Positions 8,662 to 16,111 of a stretch of DNA of 64,000 nt are shown here, in pieces. Below the pieces are notes generated by a model, which worked only from the letters and a program-made list of their open reading frames with translations, did no database searches and was not told the origin of the DNA. The number at the start of each line of letters is the position of its first letter. Positions within the stretch are counted from its first letter, which is position 1. The position numbers and the translations under genes are program-made. The stretch is from Vulcanimicrobiota bacterium (GTDB taxonomy: Bacteria; Vulcanimicrobiota; Vulcanimicrobiia; Vulcanimicrobiales; Vulcanimicrobiaceae), in the NCBI GenBank assembly GCA_013036105.1, contig JAAXCX010000002.1, forward strand, positions 62,001-126,000, in the 5' to 3' direction.

Positions 8662-8934
8662 ATGGCCAAGACCTCAAAGCCCGCCGGACACACGAGCCAA
8701 AAAGTCGATCACATTGCTTCCAACCTGCTTCGCACCAGCCGAGATACTGAGGTACGAAGCGTGGCTGGCGCAGCCTTATCGGACACGCGGACCTCGCCGA
8801 AAGGCCACAAACCGATTGCCCACACCCGCGACCAGGTCGCGGCCATGGCCGGCTCTTTAATGAACACCGGAAACAAAAACGAGCGCAGGGTCGCGGCATC
8901 GGTTCTCGCTGATCATAAAACCAAAAAGCGCTGA
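8662..8934 (+). CDS. Small basic two-repeat protein of unknown function
   Basis: 90 residues, rich in Lys, Arg, Ser and Thr. It starts at ATG after AAGGATAGAAACCTC. The sequence is an internal duplication: SNLLRTSRDTEVRSVAGAAL (residues ~21-40) aligns with GSLMNTGNKNERRVAASVL (~64-82), and each is followed by S/A-D-T/H and a basic tail (KGHK, KTKKR). Each unit predicts a short helical segment. No family is recognised. It stands between the divergent helicase gene and the first winged-helix gene, 48 bases upstream of the latter, so it may be co-transcribed with it. Possibly a small nucleic-acid-binding protein. Confidence 0.6.
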   Translation: MAKTSKPAGHTSQKVDHIASNLLRTSRDTEVRSVAGAALSDTRTSPKGHKPIAHTRDQVAAMAGSLMNTGNKNERRVAASVLADHKTKKR

Positions 8935-8982
8935 AAGGGACCGGCGAAAGCCGAAAACGCAACTGACGTTATCGATTGAAAC

Positions 8983-9804
8983 ATGCATCGTATTTCTACT
9001 CGCTTCGAGGAATTCAAACGCTACAACCCGGCGTCCAGGACGTTGGCGCATCGCAAGGCCCAGACACCGCTTGACGTGCGCTACAAGCCGCCGCATCGGA
9101 AACGAAGCCGTCCGTTTAAGACCGTGCGTACGCCTATTCCGTGGATCTTCCGACGCGGCGGGTGCGATCGCGTTCTCATATGCCTAGCCATCAACGGACC
9201 AATGACCGTACGAGAAATCGGCCGCGCGATAAAATCTGACTCGCACAAGACCTGGGACATGGTGGAGCGGCTGCGCAAATCAGGCCTCGTCGTTAAACGC
9301 GACTATGCCGGCGGCCGCAAATATGTCGCCCTCAACCGGCAACTGCCGATCTACCGTCCCCTCCTGCACCTCTTGCTCGCACTAGACAAACATTGGCCGG
9401 GGCAACGCATCAACCGCGCAAGCGCGCGCTGGCACATGCCGTTCGATCGCAATCTCACTGCAGAGCGCACGGATCACATTTTTCAATCGCCGGTGCGCTC
9501 GCGCATCCTGCTGTTCATCTGCGCCGTTGGCGAAACCGACATGTCGACGATTTATAAGTTGCTGGGACTGGGAAGCGTCTCGACGATGCTGATCGTCAAC
9601 CACTGGGAAAAACAGGGAATCGTATGCACGCGCTGGTTCAAAAAACATCGGCTAGTGAAGCTGGATCCGAAATTCATCGTAGCCAAAAAACTCAAGGCGT
9701 TGATGCGCGAAATCGTCGTCCACTCGGATGAGTACCGGATGCTCCGCAAAGTCGCGCGCGCCCGGTTGGGAAAACTTATAAAAGCAGCAAACGCTACTCG
9801 TTGA
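8983..9804 (+). CDS. Dual winged-helix DNA-binding protein (paralogue A)
   Basis: 273 residues, strongly basic, with two apparent winged helix-turn-helix modules. The first (~60-113: DRVLICLAINGPMTVREIGRAI, helix, then RLRKSGLVVKRDYAGGRKYVALN) ends in a typical beta wing. The second (~165-226: SRILLFICAVGETDMSTIYKLL, then HWEKQGIVCTRW and HRLVKLDPKF) has the same layout. The N-terminal 50 residues are basic and probably disordered. The gene at 10509 encodes a shorter homologue with the same two-module plan. MarR/ArsR-like reading heads suggest transcription control or binding of the island's DNA; no ligand site or catalytic domain is visible. Confidence 0.68.
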   Translation: MHRISTRFEEFKRYNPASRTLAHRKAQTPLDVRYKPPHRKRSRPFKTVRTPIPWIFRRGGCDRVLICLAINGPMTVREIGRAIKSDSHKTWDMVERLRKSGLVVKRDYAGGRKYVALNRQLPIYRPLLHLLLALDKHWPGQRINRASARWHMPFDRNLTAERTDHIFQSPVRSRILLFICAVGETDMSTIYKLLGLGSVSTMLIVNHWEKQGIVCTRWFKKHRLVKLDPKFIVAKKLKALMREIVVHSDEYRMLRKVARARLGKLIKAANATR

Positions 9805-9976
9805 AGATCGCCGCAATCGCTCCGGGAATGTTAGCGGGAATCGCTTTGCCGCCATTCTCGCCACGCAACTCTAAAACAAACTCGCCTCTCTTCGATCCGG
9901 CGCCGTCATGCAACGCGATCTCCTGTGCGCCTGGGACCGACGTTAGGCTTGCGACAAGAATTCCACGTTGCCACAC
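9794..9976 (-). CDS. Small hypothetical protein, 60 residues
   Basis: GTG start with GGAGAG a few bases upstream (rc of 9977-9990). The product (MWQRGILVASLTSVPG then QEIALHDGAG, EFVLELRGENGG and AIPANIPGAIAAIF) looks like a compact beta-rich domain, and its composition is more protein-like than the other frames. It lies 33 bases behind the 132-residue gene on the same strand, and its 3' end overlaps the end of the winged-helix gene by 11 bases. Function unknown; it could be the remaining C-terminal part of a longer protein. Confidence 0.45.
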   Translation of the reverse strand: MWQRGILVASLTSVPGAQEIALHDGAGSKRGEFVLELRGENGGKAIPANIPGAIAAIFNE

Positions 9977-10009
9977 GTTCTCTCCGCAGAGGTCGGCGTT
10001 TTCTTTCCA

Positions 10010-10408
10010 CTACTCGAAGGGCAAGAACAGTTTTTTTACGCGGGCCTCATGGAACTCATAGTAGTGATCCGGCTCACCACCGCGCCTCCTCCACGCCTCG
10101 GCTAACACCGCGTCAAATACACGCCGAAGTGCGATAAACTCCGCGACCAACGGACTGCGTGACGTGTCGGCGCTCAGCGTGGCGTGAAGTCCTTCGCCGC
10201 AAGACTGCCATCCGGCATCGTCGGTCGCAACGCAACCGCACGCGAACCTGATCGTCTGCAACGGTTGAAGAGCGCCGGACTTCGAACCGCGTGCAAAGCG
10301 AATTTCATCTCGCTCAAACTCCAGCCCACGCAAAACCGCCAAAACAGAAGCTGCGCGCCAGGCTGGCTGTTGCTCCGGATCCTCAGGGTCCCAGTTATTA
10401 TCTTCCAT
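10010..10408 (-). CDS. Hypothetical acidic protein, 132 residues
   Basis: No family recognised. The sequence opens with an acidic stretch (MEDNNWDPEDPEQQPAW), then LRGLEFERDEIRFARGSKSGALQPLQTIRFACGCVATDD with three closely spaced Cys-containing positions (a CGC pair and a later SCGEG), and ends in a helical, aromatic tail (HYYEFHEARVKKLFLPFE). It is transcribed towards a 60-residue gene with which it probably forms a two-gene unit. The unit lies on the opposite strand between the two dual-winged-helix paralogues, which may control it. The alternate + strand frames across this stretch look like random translations. Confidence 0.52.
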   Translation of the reverse strand: MEDNNWDPEDPEQQPAWRAASVLAVLRGLEFERDEIRFARGSKSGALQPLQTIRFACGCVATDDAGWQSCGEGLHATLSADTSRSPLVAEFIALRRVFDAVLAEAWRRRGGEPDHYYEFHEARVKKLFLPFE

Positions 10409-10508
10409 ATACTAGGGTATCCGGCAAGGGGCTCCAGAGCACCCTTCGCGTGTCCGCCCGCCCTCAACCATTCCCAGGCCGGACTGATCCTAGGCCGAAA
10501 ATCGTCGA

Positions 10509-11243
10509 ATGCCTAGGCGGAAGGTGGACGTTCCTCCTCTGATCTACGGTTCGGGACCGCTAACATTAATCGTCATCGCCTTGTCGCTACACGGCAACTT
10601 GACGACACGAGAGTTAAGTTCTGTTACTACCCTACACAAGACTCGCGTCAACCGACTGCTCAACCAACTCAAACGACAACGGCTTGCCATCGATTTCCCG
10701 TGGGGCGGCTACAGGACGCTCACGGGTCCGCCGGGGCGTAGAATAAAGAATCCCGCGCGCGACAAGATGTGGGCGCTCGATCCGCACCACCCGCTTTTCT
10801 TGCGCATCGGGGACCTGGCGCGCTGCCTGGCCCGCCAGTTCCCGACGCCAAACGACCGGCTCAAGAAAAAACCTCGAAAGTACAATGGTCCCCGCTTGGC
10901 CAAATATCAAATTGCCGGCGAGGAGTGGAAGATCTTCGGTGACGCCCCGTTGTCAAGAATTTTGCTTCTACTTGCTTGGGCCAACAATGTCCCGATAGAA
11001 AAGATGTCCACTCTGCTCGGTCGAGGCCGCGGAACAAGAAATTCGATCTCGGTTCTGGAGAGATACGGAATCGTCACCGCGCGCTGGCACGGTCACGAGC
11101 ACCAAGTCTCTTTGAACCCAGCCTTCTGCGCGTACTGGTCGCTGCGCGAGATCAACCGGAAGATCGATCTCGAGAGCGGCCGGGAATACAAATCTCTGGC
11201 GCAAGCCCGCTGGAAGGCACTGCTCCGTAAGCAGATGCTGTAG
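10509..11243 (+). CDS. Dual winged-helix DNA-binding protein (paralogue B)
   Basis: 244 residues with the same architecture as the product at 8983. Module 1 is TLIVIALSLHGNLTTRELSSV followed by a recognition helix HKTRVNRLLNQLKR and a wing ending in KMWALDP. Module 2 is SRILLLLAWANNVPIEKMSTLL followed by VLERYGIVTARW and HQVSLNPAF. Identity with paralogue A is low but the spacing of hydrophobic blocks is conserved (SRILL, G-IV-RW, LNP/LDP F). The pair therefore arose by an old duplication. A non-coding repeat stretch lies directly downstream and could be a target site. The Met at 10509 lacks a strong ribosome-binding site. Confidence 0.66.
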   Translation: MPRRKVDVPPLIYGSGPLTLIVIALSLHGNLTTRELSSVTTLHKTRVNRLLNQLKRQRLAIDFPWGGYRTLTGPPGRRIKNPARDKMWALDPHHPLFLRIGDLARCLARQFPTPNDRLKKKPRKYNGPRLAKYQIAGEEWKIFGDAPLSRILLLLAWANNVPIEKMSTLLGRGRGTRNSISVLERYGIVTARWHGHEHQVSLNPAFCAYWSLREINRKIDLESGREYKSLAQARWKALLRKQML

Positions 11244-11252
11244 CTCAAAAAA

Positions 11253-11543
11253 ACGCAGGTTTGCCGAGCATGGGCCCGACGAAAACAAAAGAACGCTGCG
11301 ATCGGTAGGCCGTCAGGCCGCGCGAAAATACGAATAAACCGTGCAGCTGCTTCGAACTCAAAAATGACGGCCAAAATCGACAGCTGCGGCGAACGAAACA
11401 GGCCGGCTTTCTAGGCTCCGTGCCATCTCAAAGCGAAGGCACGAAGCCCCAAAATCCCTCACAAAAACCCGAGTTTACCACGCAGGTGCTTCGAACCAAA
11501 GTGCGATCGGTCGAATAAACCACGCAGGTCGCGCGAACTCAAA
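11253..11543. repeat. Non-coding stretch with degenerate ~30-base repeats
   Basis: The ~320 bases after the winged-helix gene hold no credible gene. Three related units are visible: 11332-11362 (GAATAAACC...TTCGAACTCAAA), 11472-11500 (TTTACCACGCAGGTGCTTCGAACCAAA region) and 11513-11543 (GAATAAACCACGCAGGT...CGAACTCAAA). A partial ACGCAGGT copy lies at 11253-11260. The first and third agree at 24 of 31 positions. Spacing is irregular (~140 and ~41 bases), which argues against CRISPR. They may be binding sites for the neighbouring winged-helix proteins or end sequences of the island. Confidence 0.5.
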
Positions 11544-11545
11544 GG

Positions 11546-11573
11546 TTGACAAAATCTGAGAATAATTTATAAC
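11546..11573 (+). promoter_or_regulatory. Sigma70-type promoter reading into the comEC remnant
   Basis: TTGACA at 11546-11551 and TATAAC at 11568-11573 are separated by 16 bases, close to the housekeeping consensus and rare in this GC-rich window. It lies exactly at the island/chromosome junction and points towards the comEC fragment and the lipoprotein gene that overlaps it by one base. Confidence 0.5.
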
Positions 11574-11883
11574 GCGCACCCCGGACGTGCTCAAGGTCGG
11601 ACACCACGGATCCGCCTACAGCTCGACGCCTGCGTTCATCAGCGCCGTGCACCCGGCGTATGCCCTCATCTCAGTCGGGGGCCACAACCTTTTCGGTCAC
11701 CCCGCGCTTTCAACGCTCGAAACGCTGCAGCGTTTCGGCGCACGCATTTTCCGTACAGACGAAGATGGCGCAGTAACGGTCACAACCGACGGCCACAAAA
11801 CTCGTGTCATGGCGCCAGTCCGGGTCAAGCCTGCCGGCGAAAAACAGGCCGCGCGGCGCCCGCCCTCAAAAGACGAAGAATAA
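11566..11883 (+). pseudogene. comEC: C-terminal remnant of ComEC/Rec2 (metallo-beta-lactamase end)
   Basis: The frame is open from 11566 and recognisable homology begins around 11581 with PDVLKVGHHGSAYSST. KVGHHGS, the ISVG turn, NLFGHP and the final DG-AVTVTTDG strand are the end of the ComEC metallo-beta-lactamase domain. Only ~100 residues of the usual 700-800 remain; the competence membrane domain and most of the nuclease-like domain are absent. A GTG at 11587 could start translation of a 98-residue fragment, but it would lack most metal ligands. The island has therefore interrupted or replaced comEC; its 5' part may lie beyond the left window edge. Confidence 0.72.
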
Positions 11884-12380
11884 TGACGAAACCATTGCGT
11901 TCTCTTGGCGCGCTAGCACTAGCGAGCTGCCTTGCTCTCGCGGCCTGTAACAATGGGTCGAGCACGCCGGCGGTCATCGCGCAAGTATCCAATATATCCG
12001 GCGACTACAGCGGCACGTTTCACGACGGCATCGCCGGCACAGGCGCAGCCACGACGACGCTCGCGCAGCATGGTTCGAACGCGGGCGGCGCCATTGCGGC
12101 GGCCACGCCCGGTGGCGGAATTGCGGCGCAAATCTCGCTGACCGTCGCGTCGTCGAATGCGCTGAGCGGCGCGATCGTTATCAACTACCCGAGCGGAACG
12201 ACCTGCACGTTTTCGACGACCGGCACATACAGTAACACGGGAACTGTAGCGAGCATCACCGGCTCGTTCACGCCGGTCACGGGATGTTCGGGCGACTCGG
12301 GTACGTACACACTCAACCAGGAATGCACGGATACGATCACAAGCGAGGTGCGAACGCTCAGTTTCCCGCCGCAGTGCTGA
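11883..12380 (+). CDS. Secreted lipoprotein, beta-rich
   Basis: 165 residues with a signal peptide ending in the lipobox LAAC (Cys22 predicted to be lipidated). The mature part is Gly, Ser and Thr rich with alternating strands (NISGDYSGTFHDG, TTTLAQHG, GGAIAAATPGG, AQISLTVASS) and four Cys residues near the end that could pair. This pattern resembles small beta-sandwich or lipocalin-like envelope lipoproteins. The start codon overlaps the stop of the comEC remnant (TAATG), so it was probably translated with comEC and is now served by the promoter at 11546. It ends one base from the stop of the opposite-strand regulator. Function unknown. Confidence 0.7.
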   Translation: MTKPLRSLGALALASCLALAACNNGSSTPAVIAQVSNISGDYSGTFHDGIAGTGAATTTLAQHGSNAGGAIAAATPGGGIAAQISLTVASSNALSGAIVINYPSGTTCTFSTTGTYSNTGTVASITGSFTPVTGCSGDSGTYTLNQECTDTITSEVRTLSFPPQC

Positions 12381-12381
12381 C

Positions 12382-15150
12382 TTAGGGAGCGAGCACCTTA
12401 AGCGCTTCTTCCTCGCTCCATTCGCCTCCGCGTTTGAGCAAGGTTTTGAATTCGCCATCGGCGAGGCGCGCTTCGATGGCGAGCGACGCATTTTTTAACG
12501 CCAGGCCATCATCCGGTTGCACTTTCCACTCGAGCTGCTCCAAACACTTGGTCGCGTAGCCAAAAAGCATCGCGGCTCCCTGCGGATCGCGTGCTGCGTG
12601 CAGCGGCGCGCAGTAGGCCAATGCCATCGCGCGGGCGAGCGGATGCTGCGCCCGCACCGCAAGCGTTAGCGCCTCGCGCGCATGCGCGCCCGCTTCTTCA
12701 GGGTCGCCGAGCGCCAAAGTCCACGCCGCCAGCTGAATCTCAAGCGACATCTGCGCGTTGCGGCCGGCGCATTTCAGCCCTTCCAGCGCGAGCGATTTGG
12801 CGCGTTCAAACGATCCTGACGCGGCTTCGCTAGACGCCCACCATTCGAGGACGATGCACGCTTCCTCGGGATCGCGTGCTGCGCGCGCCGCTTCCAGTGC
12901 TTCCGAAAACAGCGCGCGCGCGTCTTCAATATCTGCAGCTGGCAACGAGTAGGCACAGCGGCGCAGCACAGCGATAAGCACGCGCGGTTCTCCGAGAAGC
13001 CGGGCGCGGCGGATCGCCTCCGCCGCCGGCGCACGAGCTTCTTCAAAGCGTTGCGCGCGCGCGAGCTGCTGAGCAACTTGCGAAAGCGCGCGAATCAAAC
13101 CGCGTTCGTCCGCGGTCTGCTCCAAAAGCGCAACCGCGCGCTGTGCGGACGCCAGCGCTTCATGGTTTTCTCCCAGATTGTTGTGCATCATCGAAGCGAC
13201 GTATTCCATTCTGCCGGCGGTCTGGGCGGGCAGACCGGACACCGTCCGCGCCCGCTCGCACCATTGCAGCCCTTCGGCCAGCAGATCCAAGCGCATGAAG
13301 ATCGGACCGCAATCAGCCGCCATTTGAGCGCCGGCGCGACGATCGCCGGCGCCTTGAAGCGCTCGCTCCAGCGCCGCGCGAAAGTTATCGAGATCGGGCG
13401 ACAGCCGTTCGAGCCATTCCTCCGGAAGACGCGAATCGAACTCGTGGTACGCTTGCGACGCCAGCGCGGCGAAGTATGCGCCGTGCTGCGAAGCAGCGCT
13501 CGTGGCGTCGTTGTCGCCGGCCGCCTTTTCTGCTGCGAATTCACGGATCGTTTCGAGCAGCCGGTAACGCGTCGCGAACGCAATGGTTACCGTCAGGAGC
13601 GATTTATTCGCCAGTGAGGTCAGCGCGTCGAGTACCTGATACTCGTCGCATACACCGCCGTAGGCGCAAACGGCGGCCGCCGCCGGAAGAGAAAAACTGC
13701 CGCGAAAAGCGGCCAGCCTGCGAAAGAGCGATTGCTCGCCGGCATCAAGCAGATCGTAACTCCACTCGATCGCCGCCGCCAACGTTCGCTGCCGCGGGAG
13801 CGCGTCGCGCGAGCCACCAGTAAGCAAACGAAAGCGTTCGCGCAAACGCTCCAGAATTTCCCCGGGGCCAAGCGCGCTCGTCCGTGCCGCGGCAAGCTCT
13901 ATTGCGAGCGGAATACCGTCCAAGCGTTCGCAAATCTCCGCTACCGTTTGCGCGTACAGATTCACATCGAAATCGCCGGTGACGTTCGCGGCGCGCTGCG
14001 CGAAGAGTTCGGCCGCGGCATCGGGATGCAAAGAGCCTAGACGATAGACTTGCTCGCCTTCGAGATGCAGCACTTCACGGCTCGTGATCAACAACGTCAC
14101 GCCCGGACACGAGGCCCGTATCTGCGCGGCCATCTTAGAAACGTGCGCAACCACTTGTTCGCAATTGTCGAGCACGATCAATACGTCGCGCGGACGCAGA
14201 TGCTCGATAAGGCGCTCGAGGTCGCTATCGTGCTCTCCGCCGCCGGCGCTAAGCGCGGCTAGAGCGGTTGCCGCGACCAAGGCCCCATCTGCGATCGGAG
14301 CGAGATCGACGAACCACGCACCGTCCGCGCGACGGTCGATGGCATCGGCGGCGCACCGGAGCGCAACGCTGGTTTTTCCGACACCGCCCGGGCCGGTCAA
14401 CGTGACCAGATGCGATTGCTCAAGCGCGGCGCGCAGTTCGCCAAGCTCGCGGTCGCGGCCGACGAGCCGCGGCAGATTGGCCGGAATGTTATTGGGAACG
14501 CGCGAGCTTCGCGGCCGGAGGTGCGGATCGAGCGACCCGAGCGCTACGGCCAGATCCTGCGCGAGGCCGCCGAGCATCTGCATTTCGTCGGCGTCGTACT
14601 CGTCGGCCGAGTCCACCGTAACAAAACCTATAAGATCGCCGGCCGCCGTCATCGGGAATGCCCAGATTCCGCGCGCGGCCGAGTGAAGCGACGGCAGATT
14701 AGCCGGCGTTCCAGTGGAGCGCAGGCGCACCGCCAGCGGATCATCGAGCGGCACGTCCTCGAGTGAAGCATCGAACGACGACGCCTCGGCGCGAAATATC
14801 TCGCGCCGAACGTACACTCCACACGCTCGCGCCTCCAAATGCTGCCCAACCGCTTCGATGACCCGCCGCAGCAGCTGGCCGGAATCGCTAAACGACGTCA
14901 GCTCCCGACGAAACTTGGCGAGCGCGGCCAACGCCTGCCGCTTCTTCTTAGAGAAGGCCGACTCGATCGCTTGGTCGACCCGCTGATGCACGGGACGAAA
15001 GGCGAGTGCCGCGATGATGACGATGGAAATTTCAACCGCCGTTGACGCGGCGCGCGAGCGTTCGGAAATGAAACGCTCCGCACCCCACTCCGTCAGCGCA
15101 AATGCGAGGACGATTCCGGTCGTGGCCAACGTGTAGGCGTAGGCACGCAT
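12382..15150 (-). CDS. Membrane-anchored GAF-STAND ATPase with TPR-like repeats
   Basis: 922 residues. Two N-terminal hydrophobic segments (~7-22, 38-51) are followed by a GAF-like domain (~85-205), then a STAND/NB-ARC ATPase with Walker A GPGGVGKT (253-260), Walker B DVLIVLDNCEQ and the GxP motif DGIPLAIELAA. A C-terminal helical array of TPR-like repeats runs from ~590 to the end. The ATPase part is the one found in LuxR- and AfsR-like regulators, but no helix-turn-helix or other output domain is present, so it probably signals by oligomerisation or protein contact. The N-terminus looks like the tail of a larger sensor. It converges with the lipoprotein gene at 1 base distance. Confidence 0.8.
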   Translation of the reverse strand: MRAYAYTLATTGIVLAFALTEWGAERFISERSRAASTAVEISIVIIAALAFRPVHQRVDQAIESAFSKKKRQALAALAKFRRELTSFSDSGQLLRRVIEAVGQHLEARACGVYVRREIFRAEASSFDASLEDVPLDDPLAVRLRSTGTPANLPSLHSAARGIWAFPMTAAGDLIGFVTVDSADEYDADEMQMLGGLAQDLAVALGSLDPHLRPRSSRVPNNIPANLPRLVGRDRELGELRAALEQSHLVTLTGPGGVGKTSVALRCAADAIDRRADGAWFVDLAPIADGALVAATALAALSAGGGEHDSDLERLIEHLRPRDVLIVLDNCEQVVAHVSKMAAQIRASCPGVTLLITSREVLHLEGEQVYRLGSLHPDAAAELFAQRAANVTGDFDVNLYAQTVAEICERLDGIPLAIELAAARTSALGPGEILERLRERFRLLTGGSRDALPRQRTLAAAIEWSYDLLDAGEQSLFRRLAAFRGSFSLPAAAAVCAYGGVCDEYQVLDALTSLANKSLLTVTIAFATRYRLLETIREFAAEKAAGDNDATSAASQHGAYFAALASQAYHEFDSRLPEEWLERLSPDLDNFRAALERALQGAGDRRAGAQMAADCGPIFMRLDLLAEGLQWCERARTVSGLPAQTAGRMEYVASMMHNNLGENHEALASAQRAVALLEQTADERGLIRALSQVAQQLARAQRFEEARAPAAEAIRRARLLGEPRVLIAVLRRCAYSLPAADIEDARALFSEALEAARAARDPEEACIVLEWWASSEAASGSFERAKSLALEGLKCAGRNAQMSLEIQLAAWTLALGDPEEAGAHAREALTLAVRAQHPLARAMALAYCAPLHAARDPQGAAMLFGYATKCLEQLEWKVQPDDGLALKNASLAIEARLADGEFKTLLKRGGEWSEEEALKVLAP

Positions 15151-15182
15151 GCGGCGAGCGGGCGAAATCGCCCTTGCACGAC

Positions 15183-15575
15183 TTACCGTGACGGCAACGT
15201 AACCTTATCTACAAATAGCGGCGAGAAATACGCGCGCAACGGCCATGCAACGATAAACCAGAGCGCCAAGGTTACCAACGCCGGCGCGATCGTGGCGGGC
15301 ATCATCGTAATGTGGTAGGCCAAAATGTTTGCCAGAACCGCGGCAAGGACAAAGACCGCAAACACCACGTAGCGGTTGAACAGGAGCAAGAAACCCGCGA
15401 TGACCTGCACGCCCGACGTGAACCAGATGAAATGCGAGGCTATTATCGCGGCTTGGAATTCGCCGACCGGTCCGGTTAGCGGCGGCGCCTTGAAGAACCA
15501 CAAGAAACCGTTGAGGCCGAGCACCCCGAAAATGAAGCCGAGCAGTACGCGCGCGATCGGATGAATGATTCTCAT
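15183..15575 (-). CDS. DoxX-family membrane protein
   Basis: 130 residues with four predicted membrane helices (~7-24, 45-65, 68-90, 95-118). The opening RIIHPIARVLLGFIFGVLGLNGF and the later FNRYVVFAVFVLAAVLANILAYH are typical of DoxX/DUF-type small integral proteins. The substrate is unknown; some family members take part in thiol or sulfur redox chemistry. It lies just upstream (32 bases) of the STAND gene on the same strand and divergent from a cupin gene. Confidence 0.72.
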   Translation of the reverse strand: MRIIHPIARVLLGFIFGVLGLNGFLWFFKAPPLTGPVGEFQAAIIASHFIWFTSGVQVIAGFLLLFNRYVVFAVFVLAAVLANILAYHITMMPATIAPALVTLALWFIVAWPLRAYFSPLFVDKVTLPSR

Positions 15576-15630
15576 GTGCGACGCTTCGGCGCAACGATGA
15601 AAACTCTTGGGCAGTCCGAAATCAACCTAT

Positions 15631-16110
15631 ATGAAGAAAGTAAACACGAAGACGCTCGAAGAGCTGAAATGGACATCGCCCAAGGGCACGTTCAGCGGCG
15701 CAGGGATTCAGGTTTCCGAAGCGCTGGGGCGTCAGCCGCAGTCGATGGATCTGGAAGAGCGCCACCCGTTCGACGTCGAGATCACGCGCATTCCGCCCGG
15801 AGCCGTCCCGTATCCTTACCACTCACACAGCATGCAGTGGGAGTTTTACCACGTCATTACCGGGACCGGAAGCGTGCGGCACCAAGACGGAACGACGCCG
15901 ATCGAAGCCGGCGACGCATTTATCTTCGGGCCTGGCCAGCCGCACCAATTAAAAAATGACGGGACCGAAGATCTCGTCATCTATGTCGTTGCCGACAATC
16001 CATTCGGCGAGTCTACGCACTACCCCGACAGCGACAAATGGATCGTCCGCTCGCCCGAGCGCAGGGTCATGCGCGGCGAGTCACTCGATTATTTCGACGG
16101 CGAAGAGTAA
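15631..16110 (+). CDS. Cupin-domain protein
   Basis: 159 residues from the ATG at 15631 (an in-frame TTG at 15607 would add eight unlikely residues). A single conserved beta-barrel is visible: RIPPGAVPYPYHSHSMQWEFYHVITGTGSVR carries the first cupin metal motif (H-x-H-x5-E type), and DAFIFGPGQPHQLKNDG carries the second with its His. The C-terminal tail (KWIVRSPERRVMRGESLDYFDGEE) is conserved in phosphomannose-isomerase-like and mannose-binding cupins. Probably metal-binding; substrate unknown. It converges on the antiporter gene with one base between the stops. Confidence 0.8.
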   Translation: MKKVNTKTLEELKWTSPKGTFSGAGIQVSEALGRQPQSMDLEERHPFDVEITRIPPGAVPYPYHSHSMQWEFYHVITGTGSVRHQDGTTPIEAGDAFIFGPGQPHQLKNDGTEDLVIYVVADNPFGESTHYPDSDKWIVRSPERRVMRGESLDYFDGEE

Positions 16111-16111
16111 C

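Noticed and set aside
11332-11500. tRNA T-arm-like sequence (TTCGAAC)
   Set aside because: No paired acceptor or anticodon arms around it; it is part of the degenerate repeat.
11253-11543. CRISPR array
   Set aside because: Only three or four degenerate copies, irregular spacing and no cas genes.
15607-15630. TTG start for the cupin gene
   Set aside because: The ATG at 15631 gives a normal N-terminus, and no ribosome-binding site supports the TTG.
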